A stretch of DNA of 35,703 nt, taken from positions 1 to 35,703 of IMG/VR virus record IMGVR_UViG_3300021181_000027, one strand, 5' to 3'. Source of the stretch: a virus. Below, piece after piece: positions 1-7,350 of this stretch. The notes below the pieces were generated by a model. It made no database searches, was not told the origin of the DNA, and worked only from the letters and a program-made list of their open reading frames with translations. Position 1 is the stretch's first letter. The number at the start of each line of letters is the position of its first letter. A program made the position numbers and the translations under genes.

Positions 1-468
1 ATCTTCAGAATTTGTTACGCGAGGTTCGTCGGATTGGTGGGGCAGGAACGCTACTTGAGCAGGGTTTCGCTCCACAGCGGGCATTGCCGGCGGCCTCTGG
101 TCGGGCGCAAAGACGAAGAGTACATCGCAGATTTCACGCTGGTGTCGAAGCGGGTGCTGAGCGAGTTCGAGGGCCGGCTGTTCCGGTATCACTTTCTGCT
201 GGGCGCGGACTGGAAGCTGTGCGCACGGCAACTGAGGATCGATCGCGGGACGTTCTTTCACGCGGTGTACCGGATCCAGCAAAAGCTGGGGCGGGTGTTT
301 CGCGAGCTGGAGCCGTACGCGCTCTATCCGTTGGACGAGTATTTCCACGGACCTTCGAAGATTCACGGAAGCAGCCAGCAGCCTGTAGCCAGCAGCCAGA
401 AGAAGCGCGGGCCGTTGAGGCCTCCCGTTGAAGATGCGGCGACGTGGGTGATGAGGGCCGGGGGATGA
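1..468 (+). CDS. sigma-region-4-like phage regulator, 5' end outside window
   Basis: The reading frame is open from base 1, so the true start probably lies upstream; the first in-window starts are TTG 34 and GTG 37. The core, from about GRKDEEYIADF to YPLDEYF, is a compact helical protein with a helix-turn-helix-like centre (DWKLCARQLRIDRGTFFHAV). It resembles small sigma-70 region-4-like proteins that I recall near the packaging genes of many prophages. A role in late-gene activation or antitermination is inference. The C-terminal tail, starting at GSSQQPVASSQ, is encoded by an AGCCAGC-type heptanucleotide repeat that has entered the gene. The stop overlaps the next ATG (ATGA at 465-468). 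Confidence 0.6.
   Translation: MFRICYARFVGLVGQERYLSRVSLHSGHCRRPLVGRKDEEYIADFTLVSKRVLSEFEGRLFRYHFLLGADWKLCARQLRIDRGTFFHAVYRIQQKLGRVFRELEPYALYPLDEYFHGPSKIHGSSQQPVASSQKKRGPLRPPVEDAATWVMRAGG
371..399 (+). repeat. AGCCAGY heptanucleotide repeat inside a gene
   Basis: About four tandem units of the type AGCCAGC/AGCCTGT, encoding SSQQPVASSQ at the C-terminus of the first gene. Related copies occur at 4582, 12031, 15050, 19253, 24361, 28790 and 28847. Confidence 0.8.
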
Positions 469-875
469 AGAAAACTCCAGGTCCAAAGACAGCCGGCGAT
501 CGCGCGATGGTCGACGAGCTGGCGCGGCTAGAGGCGGGAATCGCGGTAGCTCAAGCTCAGTGCGGCAAGCAGATCATGGAGGCCCAACAGAAGGCCGCGG
601 CGCTGCGCGCGAAGATTCTCGGCTGGTACGACAAGGCGGGGGCCTCGGCTTCGTTTGTGGCGCAGGGGGACAAGGCGGCTTACGCGATCAGTGCCCGGGC
701 GCTGAAGACCACGGTGTTCGTAGACAAGGCGCTGGCGGTGCTGGGGATGGCGAAGTTCATGAAGCTCGCTACGGTGCCGGTGGGCGTGCTGAAGAAGGCG
801 GCGGGGAAGAAGTACAAGCTGTGCGCGAATGCGGAGCGGGTGGGGTTGCGGTCGCTGACACAGGTCGGCTCATGA
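465..875 (+). CDS. hypothetical phage protein with N-terminal coiled coil
   Basis: 136 residues from ATG 465, chosen because it forms an ATGA overlap with the upstream stop; a GTG at 444 would give a 7-residue longer form. Residues about 15-50 are Ala/Glu/Gln/Lys-rich and probably helical or coiled-coil. The second half is basic (KKAAGKKYKL) and ends with LRSLTQVGS. I do not recognise the family. The basic tail and position suggest an early or DNA-associated role, but nothing in the sequence proves it. The stop overlaps the next ATG (ATGA at 872-875). Confidence 0.6.
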   Translation: MKKTPGPKTAGDRAMVDELARLEAGIAVAQAQCGKQIMEAQQKAAALRAKILGWYDKAGASASFVAQGDKAAYAISARALKTTVFVDKALAVLGMAKFMKLATVPVGVLKKAAGKKYKLCANAERVGLRSLTQVGS

Positions 876-997
876 ATTGGCGGTTTCGCGCTGCTGGGTA
901 TCCGGTGTGTCACGTGCGCTGCGCGCGCAGCTACTTCATGGCGGTTTGGGACATCGGGGAGCGGTTCGAGATGCGGATAAAGATGGGGCTGTCGTGA
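872..997 (+). CDS. small hypothetical protein, 41 aa
   Basis: ATG 872 overlaps the upstream stop as ATGA and its own stop overlaps the next start as GTGA (994-997). This exact fit on both sides is the main support for translation. The product is short, basic and aromatic, with two cysteines in CHVRC. It has no domain I recognise. It may only serve to couple translation from the upstream gene to the KTSC gene. Confidence 0.4.
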   Translation: MNWRFRAAGYPVCHVRCARSYFMAVWDIGERFEMRIKMGLS

Positions 998-1206
998 ACA
1001 TTCAACGGAAGCCGGTGCGGAGCTCGAACATCAAGAGCGTCGGGCACGATCCGAAGACGAACACATTGCAGGTGGAGTTTCACTCGGGGGCCGTTCACGA
1101 GTATCCGGCGACGGCGGCGCAGCACCAGGAGTTCATTCACGCGCCTTCGGTGGGGTCGTATTTTCACCAGCACATTAAGCCGCTGGGAGGGGAAAAGGTC
1201 GGATGA
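994..1206 (+). CDS. KTSC domain protein
   Basis: 70 residues from GTG 994 (GTGA overlap with the upstream stop). The sequence SSNIKSVGHDPKTNTLQVEF, then a GAVHEY turn, then HAPSVGSYFHQHIK, matches the KTSC family: a small fold with a beta-hairpin made of S-x-I-x-x-V-G-Y-D followed by a helix and the S-x-G-x-x-F/Y-x-x-x-I-K end. KTSC proteins are common in phages and bacteria, sometimes next to lysyl-tRNA synthetase or nucleic-acid enzymes; the function is not established. It lies in a string of tightly overlapping genes ahead of the portal gene. Confidence 0.85.
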   Translation: MNIQRKPVRSSNIKSVGHDPKTNTLQVEFHSGAVHEYPATAAQHQEFIHAPSVGSYFHQHIKPLGGEKVG

Positions 1207-1304
1207 AATTCATCTCGTGGGCGGCGCATCAGCCGGCTCTCTTGGTTGCGATCGCGGGGTTCGTTTGCGGGGCGGCGCTGATGGCGATTTTCCAATTCAT
1301 CTAA
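1203..1304 (+). CDS. one-helix membrane peptide, 33 aa
   Basis: ATG 1203 overlaps the KTSC stop (ATGA), and the stop TAA 1302-1304 is followed at once by the portal ATG at 1305. The product starts MKFISWAAHQP and then has one hydrophobic helix (ALLVAIAGFVCGAALMAIF). A single-helix peptide directly ahead of the portal gene is unusual. It could act at the membrane or only couple translation. No homologue is recognised. Confidence 0.5.
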   Translation: MKFISWAAHQPALLVAIAGFVCGAALMAIFQFI

Positions 1305-3458
1305 ATGGCACGACGATCAAAGGCCGAACCTCCGCAGCTCGATCTGAGCGCGACGGAGCTGGACCGGTTGGGGACGCGGGTCCTCACCGATTATCGTAAT
1401 GCGCTGGCGGACCACAACCATCGCATGGTGCGGTGGGCGGAGTATGAGCGGCGGTGGCAGGGGACGCCGGACGTTCCGCAGGCCGGGCAGGAGAGCGAGT
1501 CCAATCTGCCGGTGCCGTACATTCGCTGGAACGTGCTGGGGCAGACTTCGAAAGACGCGGACGCGCTGTTCGGCGACGATGCGGAGATCGTGGCGGAGCC
1601 GGTGGGGGCGAGCGACTACAAGCGCGTGAAGAAGGTCGGGCTGTACATGACCTGGCGCGTGTTCAAGTCGATGAAGATCACCAAGAGGCTGCTGGAATTT
1701 GTGGGGCGGCGCGTGAAGTACGGGCGGGCGTTCGCCTACTGTCCCTGGCTGCGGCGGACTTACAAAGTCGGGAAGAAAGAGGTCGTCGATTACGAGGGGC
1801 CGGATTTCATTCCGCTGTGGCCCGACGATCTGATCGTGCCGGCGGAGGAAGTGGAGACGATCCACGGCTTCAGCTTCGTGATCCGCAAATACCGGGCGAC
1901 GCCCGACGATTTCCTGGCTGGCGTCGAGAAGCAGATTTACATCAAAGACGTGGTCGACGAGCATTGGGACCAGATCGTGAACCCGACGCGCCGGCAACGC
2001 GAGCCGCAAGGGGACGAGACGAAGCTCGAAGCGGATCAGGCGCAGGCGGTGCCGATGGAGGCTCCGCTGTCGGCGATGCCTTCGCTGCTGGTGCTCGAGT
2101 GGTACGGCAAGTGGAGAATGCTGCTCGATCCGGAAGACGACGGCGACGAGAACGATCTGACGAAGCGCGAGAAGATGCAGAGCGACCTGGTGGTCCGCTA
2201 CGTCGTCGATCTGAGCTTGCCGGTGGGGTGCCAGGATCTGGCGAAGCTGTATCCGGAGATGTCGTACCGGCGGCCGTTTGTGGAGGGGGCGTTCATCAAC
2301 GACGGGTCGTACTGGTGCGCGGGCCTGCCGAAGATGCTGATCGACATCGAAGACGAGCTGCGGCAGAACTACAACCTGGGGACGTCGGCGGGCGAGAAGG
2401 CGGCGGGCCCGCTGATCGTGGCGCCGCCGGGCGAGAGTCCGGACCTGGACAAAGAGCAGGTGGAGATCTCGCCGAACATGCTGATCCGGTGCGCGAATCC
2501 GGACCGGGTGCGGGTGATCCAGCTCGCGTCGAACCTGGAATTCTTCGAGAAGCGGGAACAGGCGCTGCTGGCGTACGGAGAGCGGCTGGGAGCGTTGACC
2601 GATAACACGCTGGGCCGGCAAAACGATCGGCCGAATCAGCCGCGGACGCTGGGCCAGGCGCAGATGATCGCGGCGGAATCGTCGGTGCGCCAGGCGCTGG
2701 TGACGCTCGCGCTGCGCGACGACATGTCGGCGATGCTGAATCACTTTTGGATCCTGGAGTACATGTTTTCGCCGAAGCAGACGTTTTTCCGGGTGACGGA
2801 AGACGACGCCGGCGGGCTGTTTCCGGTGAACGACGGCGGCTCCATGCTGGAGAAGCAGGACCGCGACGGGCGCTACGATTTTTCGCTGACGTTTGCGACG
2901 AACGTGTATTCGCGCGAGGCGGACAAGGAGAAGGTGCTGGCGCGGTATCAGTTGGATTTACAGAATCCGCTGATCATGGGCAATCCTTCAGCGCTGTGGC
3001 ATGTGACGCGGGACGCGCATGAGGCGCTGGGAGATCCGGAGTTCGAGCAACTGGTGCCAGAGCCTCCGAACGACGACCTGCCCATCAATCCGAAAGAAGA
3101 GTTTTCGATGCTGCTGCACGGCGACGACGTGCACGTGAACCCGATGGATAACGACGAGCTGCATCTGCTGCGGCACATGAAGGATTTACAGAGCCTGGAG
3201 AAAGAGGGCCAGCAGCACACCGACACGTACAAGAAGCTGGGGGCGCACTACATCCAGCAGATGGATCAGCTCCAGCAGAAAAAGGTGGTGCAGGCGGTGG
3301 TGGAGCAGATCGGGCAGCGCATTGCTGCTTCGCAGCAGGCCAAGGGCTTGCAGCCAGGAGGCGCGCCTGGAGGCGGCACTCCGGTGTTGCCTGCGTCTGG
3401 CGGGATGCCTCCGCCGTTGCCGATGGCGGAGCCGCCGGGCGGGAGTTTGGGGCAGTGA
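1305..3458 (+). CDS. portal protein, P22 gp1-like
   Basis: 717 residues, close to the ~725 of P22 portal. The dodecameric portal forms the DNA entry vertex and the base for tail assembly. The N-terminal third has the pattern of the P22-like portal family: a helical ESESNLPVPYIRWNVLGQTSK segment, then the DFIPLWPDDLIVPAE region typical of the portal clip/wing core. A central segment (QNYNLGTSAGEKAAGPLIV... NRPNQPRTLGQAQ) fits the long portal helix region. The C-terminal part is Gln-rich and may form the coiled barrel, ending in a Pro/Gly-rich tail. It follows the upstream stop without a gap, and the next gene starts in a GTGA overlap at its 3' end. The terminase is not in the window and presumably lies upstream. 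Confidence 0.85.
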   Translation: MARRSKAEPPQLDLSATELDRLGTRVLTDYRNALADHNHRMVRWAEYERRWQGTPDVPQAGQESESNLPVPYIRWNVLGQTSKDADALFGDDAEIVAEPVGASDYKRVKKVGLYMTWRVFKSMKITKRLLEFVGRRVKYGRAFAYCPWLRRTYKVGKKEVVDYEGPDFIPLWPDDLIVPAEEVETIHGFSFVIRKYRATPDDFLAGVEKQIYIKDVVDEHWDQIVNPTRRQREPQGDETKLEADQAQAVPMEAPLSAMPSLLVLEWYGKWRMLLDPEDDGDENDLTKREKMQSDLVVRYVVDLSLPVGCQDLAKLYPEMSYRRPFVEGAFINDGSYWCAGLPKMLIDIEDELRQNYNLGTSAGEKAAGPLIVAPPGESPDLDKEQVEISPNMLIRCANPDRVRVIQLASNLEFFEKREQALLAYGERLGALTDNTLGRQNDRPNQPRTLGQAQMIAAESSVRQALVTLALRDDMSAMLNHFWILEYMFSPKQTFFRVTEDDAGGLFPVNDGGSMLEKQDRDGRYDFSLTFATNVYSREADKEKVLARYQLDLQNPLIMGNPSALWHVTRDAHEALGDPEFEQLVPEPPNDDLPINPKEEFSMLLHGDDVHVNPMDNDELHLLRHMKDLQSLEKEGQQHTDTYKKLGAHYIQQMDQLQQKKVVQAVVEQIGQRIAASQQAKGLQPGGAPGGGTPVLPASGGMPPPLPMAEPPGGSLGQ

Positions 3459-4096
3459 AGCACTACATCAGGGGGGCGCTCGAAGATCGCATGGGTGCGG
3501 TGTCAAAGAATCCTGCGTATAAGGTTTGCTTGTGTGGGCGGCGGATCGCGGGGAAGGTGAGCTTGTGCCGGCATTGCGCGGCAGGACGGGTCGGGGACCC
3601 GTCCCCACTGGTCAAGCTGGCGTTGCTGATGCTGATGGCGGTGGCCGCGGCGGGGCAGAGTGTGACGCTTTCGCTCTCGTCGTCTTCGATGTTCCAGAGC
3701 GGCGGCGCGGTTACGCTGACGCTCACGTTCGCGGATTTGTTTCCTACGGCCGACATGGGCGGCTTGCAGTGGGTGGTTTCGGGGACTGGCGTGACGGCGG
3801 GGACGCCGACGCTGGGCGCGGCTTCGACGGCGGTGCCGGCGGCGGTCCAGTGCGGGCCGGTGATCTGCATCGATACCGGGGCGGTGGATGCGACGCCGAA
3901 CGACAATCCATTTGCGTCGGGCGTGCTGATGACGATTCCGCTGACGGTGGCTCCTACGGCGGCAGGGCCGCTGGTGATCTCGCTGACGGGCGTGGTGGCG
4001 TCGGACATCACCGGGGAACCGATTGTCGTGACCATCATTCCGGTGACGCTGACGATGGTGGCGGCGCCGACGCGGATGACGGGCACGGCGAAGTGA
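3455..4096 (+). CDS. secreted or membrane-anchored beta-sandwich protein (cohesin-like)
   Basis: 213 residues from GTG 3455 (GTGA overlap with the portal stop). Residues about 25-42 carry a CLCGR...CRHC zinc-ribbon-like pair. These are followed by the palindrome-encoded AGRVGDPSPL and then a hydrophobic segment LALLMLMAVAAAGQS, which looks like a signal peptide or membrane anchor with an Ala-x-Ala-type cleavage region. The remaining ~150 residues are Thr/Val/Gly/Ala-rich alternating strands (SVTLSLSSSS, GGAVTLTLTF, PLVISLTGVVAS), resembling a cohesin-type Ig-like fold. An exported protein between portal and scaffold genes is odd. It could be an inserted cargo gene; the start could also lie closer to the hydrophobic stretch. 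Confidence 0.55.
   Translation: MKHYIRGALEDRMGAVSKNPAYKVCLCGRRIAGKVSLCRHCAAGRVGDPSPLVKLALLMLMAVAAAGQSVTLSLSSSSMFQSGGAVTLTLTFADLFPTADMGGLQWVVSGTGVTAGTPTLGAASTAVPAAVQCGPVICIDTGAVDATPNDNPFASGVLMTIPLTVAPTAAGPLVISLTGVVASDITGEPIVVTIIPVTLTMVAAPTRMTGTAK
3584..3604 (+). repeat. GGACGGGTC-GGG-GACCCGTCC palindromic repeat, copy 1
   Basis: Perfect 9-bp inverted repeat with a GGG loop, inside the coding region just before the hydrophobic segment of the secreted protein. Further copies lie at 9822-9842 and 14169-14189. It looks like a dispersed REP-type element. Confidence 0.85.
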
Positions 4097-4102
4097 AGAA
4101 GA

Positions 4103-4130
4103 AGCCAGCAGTCAGGAGTCAGGAGTCAGA
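4103..4130 (+). repeat. AGGAGTC heptanucleotide repeat acting as ribosome binding site
   Basis: Two to three AGGAGTC units end five bases before ATG 4131, so the repeat itself supplies the Shine-Dalgarno sequence. The same end (CAGGAGTCAGGAGTCAGA followed by ATG) precedes the gene at 20339. Confidence 0.8.
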
Positions 4131-4376
4131 ATGAGGGCCGACCGGCTGGACATCGACCGGCTCCAACGGATTCGGGAGACGGACGTTTGGATCATGTACG
4201 AGCATCGGGTGCGCGAGCGGCTCGCGGTTGCGCAGCGCAGATGCCTGGATCAGGCGAACGGCTTCGAAGAGATTCGCGTGGCGCAGGGGGAAGCGGCGGC
4301 GCTGAAGTTCGTGCTGGAATTGCCGGACGCGATCGAGCGGGAAATCAGGGGGAGAAAAACCGATGCAGCAGGTTGA
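4131..4376 (+). CDS. hypothetical phage protein, 81 aa
   Basis: Small charged helical protein with RETDVWIMYEHRV and EEIRVAQGEAAALKFVLELP. The last part recalls short conserved phage proteins encoded near portal genes. Function unknown; possibly a structural accessory. Its start lies five bases after AGGAG supplied by a heptanucleotide repeat, and its 3' end overlaps the next gene by 14 bases. Confidence 0.6.
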   Translation: MRADRLDIDRLQRIRETDVWIMYEHRVRERLAVAQRRCLDQANGFEEIRVAQGEAAALKFVLELPDAIEREIRGRKTDAAG

Positions 4377-4656
4377 ACAGCAGACGAAGAATCCGTGGCC
4401 GGTGCTGATCACGGCGCAGGGGAAGTCGATTCCGCTGGATCACGTCCTGAAGATCGACACGAGCGCGCTCGAAAGCCATCGGACGATTTTGATTCACACG
4501 ACCACGGGGGCGGAGATGTTTCACGACGAGGTGGCGCTGGCGCTGGCGCGGGCGTTCAATTTGAGGCCGGCGGAGCCAGCGGCCAGTCCGGAACGGACGC
4601 AAACAGCGCGTAGCCAGCAGCCAGTAGCCAGTGGCGGAAAGAAGAGAAAGGGGTAG
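4363..4656 (+). CDS. hypothetical phage protein with repeat-encoded C-terminus
   Basis: 97 residues. The first ~65 (NPWPVLITAQGKSIPLD, then IDTSALESHRTILIHTT and a helical EVALALARAF) form a compact alpha/beta unit of unknown function. From AASPERTQTARSQQPVAS on, the C-terminus is encoded by the composite palindromic element at 4582-4631, so the ancestral protein was probably about 20 residues shorter. It sits in a run of small genes between portal and scaffold and overlaps the upstream gene. Confidence 0.6.
   Translation: MQQVEQQTKNPWPVLITAQGKSIPLDHVLKIDTSALESHRTILIHTTTGAEMFHDEVALALARAFNLRPAEPAASPERTQTARSQQPVASGGKKRKG
4582..4631 (+). repeat. composite palindromic/heptad element, copy 1 (in frame in a gene)
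   Basis: Core begins GCCAGTCCGGAACGGACGCA, continues AACAGCGCG and ends in AGCCAGC/AGCCAGT heptads. It holds a GTCCG-GAA-CGGAC hairpin. Other copies are at 12031-12080, 15050-15099 and 28847-28896, with only a few base differences. Translated SPERTQTARSQQPVA. Confidence 0.9.
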
Positions 4657-4659
4657 AGC

Positions 4660-4935
4660 ATGCCGAAAGAAAAAACGTTGTCCGAGTCCAGCGGCGAGGC
4701 GCCGGTACAGAGGCCGTCGATCGCGCGGAGCGTGCATTACGTTACGGACGATGGTGTGCACCTGGCGGCGATCGTGACGCGTATTCCGCTGGGCCCGGGA
4801 ACGCAGTCGGCGGATCTACACGTGTTGCCACACAGGACGTATCGCGGGGAATGGTCGGCGGCGCTCAACCTTGGGGCCATCGCATACGGCGCCGAAATGC
4901 AGCCGCGTACGTGGCACTGGCCGGAACTGGAGTAG
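4660..4935 (+). CDS. hypothetical phage protein, 91 aa
   Basis: Sequence IARSVHYVTDDGVHLAAIVT and the end RTWHWPELE match a small conserved protein type that I recall in many phage genomes (a beta-rich unit ending in T-W-H-W-P-E). No biochemical role is known to me. It lies three bases after the upstream stop and directly before the Cys-rich gene, in the portal-scaffold interval. Confidence 0.65.
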   Translation: MPKEKTLSESSGEAPVQRPSIARSVHYVTDDGVHLAAIVTRIPLGPGTQSADLHVLPHRTYRGEWSAALNLGAIAYGAEMQPRTWHWPELE

Positions 4936-5274
4936 GTGTCGCCGGCGATCCTACGCTTTTGGCCGCGGTGCCGGTATTGCTCGAAGCAGAGGCCTCCGGA
5001 GGAGATGCTGCCGATGGGGATGTGCGCGCGGTGCCTGGAGTGGCACATGCACGCGCTGGATCTGCTGGCCGGGAAGATTCCGCCGGGGTGCCAGGAGTGC
5101 GGGCTGTCGTTTTCGGTATTGGAACGCGCGGCGGCCGATGCCGATGTTAGGTTGTACGTCGTTCCTCGCGACGGGATCTATCAGGTGCTTTGCCGGCGGT
5201 GCTGTGACGTTTACGTCCGCTCCCGACGGGATTTGTACAAGGGCACTCCGTTTGGATTCCAGCAAAACTTATGA
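4936..5274 (+). CDS. cysteine-rich zinc-ribbon-type small protein
   Basis: 112 residues from GTG 4936, which directly follows the upstream TAG. Four Cys pairs are visible: CRYC, CARC, CQEC and CRRC, spaced so that two zinc-binding ribbons are possible. Otherwise it is a basic, helical protein (CARCLEWHMHALDLLAGK) of unknown function, perhaps nucleic-acid binding. Its stop overlaps the scaffold start (ATGA 5271-5274). The scarcity of other frames with Cys-pair patterns supports the call. Confidence 0.6.
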   Translation: MSPAILRFWPRCRYCSKQRPPEEMLPMGMCARCLEWHMHALDLLAGKIPPGCQECGLSFSVLERAAADADVRLYVVPRDGIYQVLCRRCCDVYVRSRRDLYKGTPFGFQQNL

Positions 5275-6098
5275 AAAATTTCCTCGATCGATTTGCGTCT
5301 CTGCGGGAAGAAGCGGGTGGTGGTGGTGAAGGCGGCGGAGCTGGTGCTGCTGCTGGCGGCGGGATTGATGTTGCTGCTTTGCAGAAAGAACTCGCCGACA
5401 CCAAAGCCGCAAGCGCGAAAACCGCCAAAGAGCTAGCCGACGCGAAGACGTCGATTGGTGAGAAAGACACCGCGATTCAGTTCTGGCACGGGAAGGCTAC
5501 CGCGAAGCCGGAGGCTGCCAAGCCGGCGGAAGCGGCGGACGAGGTCGATCTGCTCGACGTGATCGGCACCAAGGGCAAGGCCGGGCTGATCGACGTTCTG
5601 AAAAAGAGCGGCGACGTCGTCAGCCGGTCCGATGTGCAGAACCTGATCGCGGGCGAAGTGGATCGCATTTCGCGCGAAGGCACGGCGGTGGAACGGTTTC
5701 CGGAGCTGAAAGACAAAGAGTCGGAATTCTTCAAGCTCACCACGAAGAACGTGGCGGCGCTGAAGACGCAGGGCATCACGGGAGTGAACGCGACGGAGAT
5801 CGCTGCGGAGCGCGCGTACCTGCACCTGGTGGACGAAGGCAAGATGAAGCCCAAGGCGCAGCGCGCGGCCGAAGCCAAGGCTGCGGAAGATGCCGGCGAG
5901 GAAGAGACCGAGGCGGAGCGGATCGCACGCGGCGCCGCGGCCGGCGGATCCGGCGGACGGAGAGCGGCCGCTTCCGAACGGCGTCCCACGGAGACGGCCG
6001 AGGACAAAGCGCTGATCGCGCGGGTGTGCGAAGGCATGGGCATCACGGAGAAACAGTGGCGGGACCAAGCGGAAAAGGGGATCAACTACCGTGAGTAA
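5271..6098 (+). CDS. capsid scaffolding-like protein
   Basis: 275 residues, highly charged and Ala/Glu/Lys-rich. It has a Gly-rich linker (about residues 16-32), a coiled-coil stretch (ALQKELADTKAASAKTAKEL), a middle domain (LLDVIGTKGKAGLIDVLKKS) and a Lys/Arg-rich end. Phage scaffolding proteins (for example P22 gp8) guide coat assembly and show this composition with weak sequence conservation, so the call rests on composition plus position between portal and major capsid genes. It starts in an ATGA overlap and ends overlapping the next gene by 8 bases. Confidence 0.6.
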   Translation: MKNFLDRFASLREEAGGGGEGGGAGAAAGGGIDVAALQKELADTKAASAKTAKELADAKTSIGEKDTAIQFWHGKATAKPEAAKPAEAADEVDLLDVIGTKGKAGLIDVLKKSGDVVSRSDVQNLIAGEVDRISREGTAVERFPELKDKESEFFKLTTKNVAALKTQGITGVNATEIAAERAYLHLVDEGKMKPKAQRAAEAKAAEDAGEEETEAERIARGAAAGGSGGRRAAASERRPTETAEDKALIARVCEGMGITEKQWRDQAEKGINYRE

Positions 6099-6642
6099 AC
6101 CGAAGAGCAATTCGGACCCGATGGGCGTGCTGCCTTCGCGGCTGTCGAAGGCGGAAACGGCCCGACGCGAAGAAGAGACGCGCGCGGAACGGGCTGGGCT
6201 TCCCGATTTGGAAATGAACGCGGACGATCTCGATAAGCAGATCGATCAGAAATGGTCGCTGGACGAGAGCGAGTACACGCAGGCGTCGAATCCGATGCTG
6301 GACTGCGTGAACCGCTTCAAGGCGGAATACGGGGCGGCGGCGAATGGGATGTCGTTCAAGTTTTTCACACCGGTGATCGCGGCGGAGAGCGGTACCGAGA
6401 ACTACGAGCGGTGCCTGGACAGGAACGGCAATCCGTACACGGTGGGCCTCGACTGGATGGGCATGATTCCGACGCGGATCGCGGATGCGCGCAAGGAGAA
6501 AGCGCGAAAGGAATCGCAGGAGCTGGTGACGGCGTCCGAGCAACGGTTCGGGGACGGCGTGGAGCGGCTGAAGAGCGAAGCCGGGAAGCTCGGGATGGTG
6601 CTGACGACCTCGGGCGGCGTGGATTTGGGACAGAGATATTAA
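6091..6642 (+). CDS. hypothetical virion-region protein, 183 aa
   Basis: From GTG 6091, overlapping the scaffold gene. The N-terminal 60 residues are charged and probably helical. The centre has MSFKFFTPVIAAESGTENYE and YTVGLDWMGMIP, followed by a Lys/Glu-rich helix (DARKEKARKESQEL) and a beta end. I do not recognise the family. Its position between scaffold and decoration/capsid genes suggests a head protein, but this is inference. Confidence 0.55.
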   Translation: MSKPKSNSDPMGVLPSRLSKAETARREEETRAERAGLPDLEMNADDLDKQIDQKWSLDESEYTQASNPMLDCVNRFKAEYGAAANGMSFKFFTPVIAAESGTENYERCLDRNGNPYTVGLDWMGMIPTRIADARKEKARKESQELVTASEQRFGDGVERLKSEAGKLGMVLTTSGGVDLGQRY

Positions 6643-6673
6643 GCCAGCGCAAGACTGGCGGGGGGATTTTTAA

Positions 6674-7258
6674 ATGGCAGCAGTGAATATCAATACGTCG
6701 GCGTTCGGGTTTCGGCCGTTGGCGGCGGGGCTGACGGGATCGCCGGGGCGGGTGAAACAGTACGCGCAGCCGGCGTCGGACTCGCACACCATTTTTCAGA
6801 ACGACCTGGTGACGCAGGTGGCCAGCTCTTCGGTGTCGGACACCGGTTATCCGGCGCCGGCGATGCGGAACATCGAATCGTACAGCCAGGCGACTCCGGG
6901 AACGACTCCGATTTTGGGAGCGGTGCTGAACGGCGGGAAGCCGTCGCTGTTGCAGTATTTCCTGGTGATGGACGATCCGATGGCGCTGTTTGTGGCGATG
7001 TTCGGAAACGACGTCCCGACCGCTTTCACGGTTGCGGTGCAGGGCGGCCGGAACGCGAATGTGGCCAATTCGGCGGCGGCTGCGGGTGCGCTGCACTCGG
7101 CGATGTACGTCGAGGACACGGGCAACGCGACCACGAACACGCTGGATTTGAAGATCAACGGGATGCTGGCGCAGGCTCCGAACGTGGAAGCCGCGTACGC
7201 GATTGTCGAAGTGAAGATCAATCGGCACCAGTTGGAGAACCAGGTCGCCGGAGTTTAA
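6674..7258 (+). CDS. capsid decoration-like structural protein
   Basis: 194 residues. It starts MAAVNINTSAFGFRPL...GSPGRVKQY, a start (N-x-x-x-F-G-F-R-P) shared by structural proteins that I recall beside major capsid genes in many podovirus-like phages. The rest is beta-rich with Gly/Ala/Thr (LNGGKPSLLQYFLVMDDPMA, TNTLDLKINGM). Those relatives are virion proteins thought to decorate or stabilise the head. It lies immediately upstream of the capsid gene, separated by a structured leader. Confidence 0.6.
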   Translation: MAAVNINTSAFGFRPLAAGLTGSPGRVKQYAQPASDSHTIFQNDLVTQVASSSVSDTGYPAPAMRNIESYSQATPGTTPILGAVLNGGKPSLLQYFLVMDDPMALFVAMFGNDVPTAFTVAVQGGRNANVANSAAAAGALHSAMYVEDTGNATTNTLDLKINGMLAQAPNVEAAYAIVEVKINRHQLENQVAGV

Positions 7259-7350
7259 GGCGCGGACTGGCCAGGACTTCAACGGCCAGTTGTTGAAGGA
7301 AACGAGGAGGGCTCGGCAGAAAGACCGGGCCCCGAAAGAGGGGGAGTTTT
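7259..7350 (+). promoter_or_regulatory. structured leader of the major capsid gene
   Basis: 92 non-coding bases hold two potential hairpins: ACTGGCC (7266-7272) with GGCCAGT (7284-7290), and GGGCTCGG (7309-7316) with CCGGGCCC (7325-7332, one G-T pair). A purine-rich ribosome site (AGAGGGGGAG) follows before ATG 7351. No T-run follows either stem, so mRNA stabilisation or a processing site is as likely as termination. Confidence 0.5.

Noticed and set aside
1317-2744. 475-residue minus-strand ORF opposite the portal gene
   Set aside because: Arg/His/Leu/Pro-rich shadow of a GC-rich plus-strand gene; no domain and no ribosome site.
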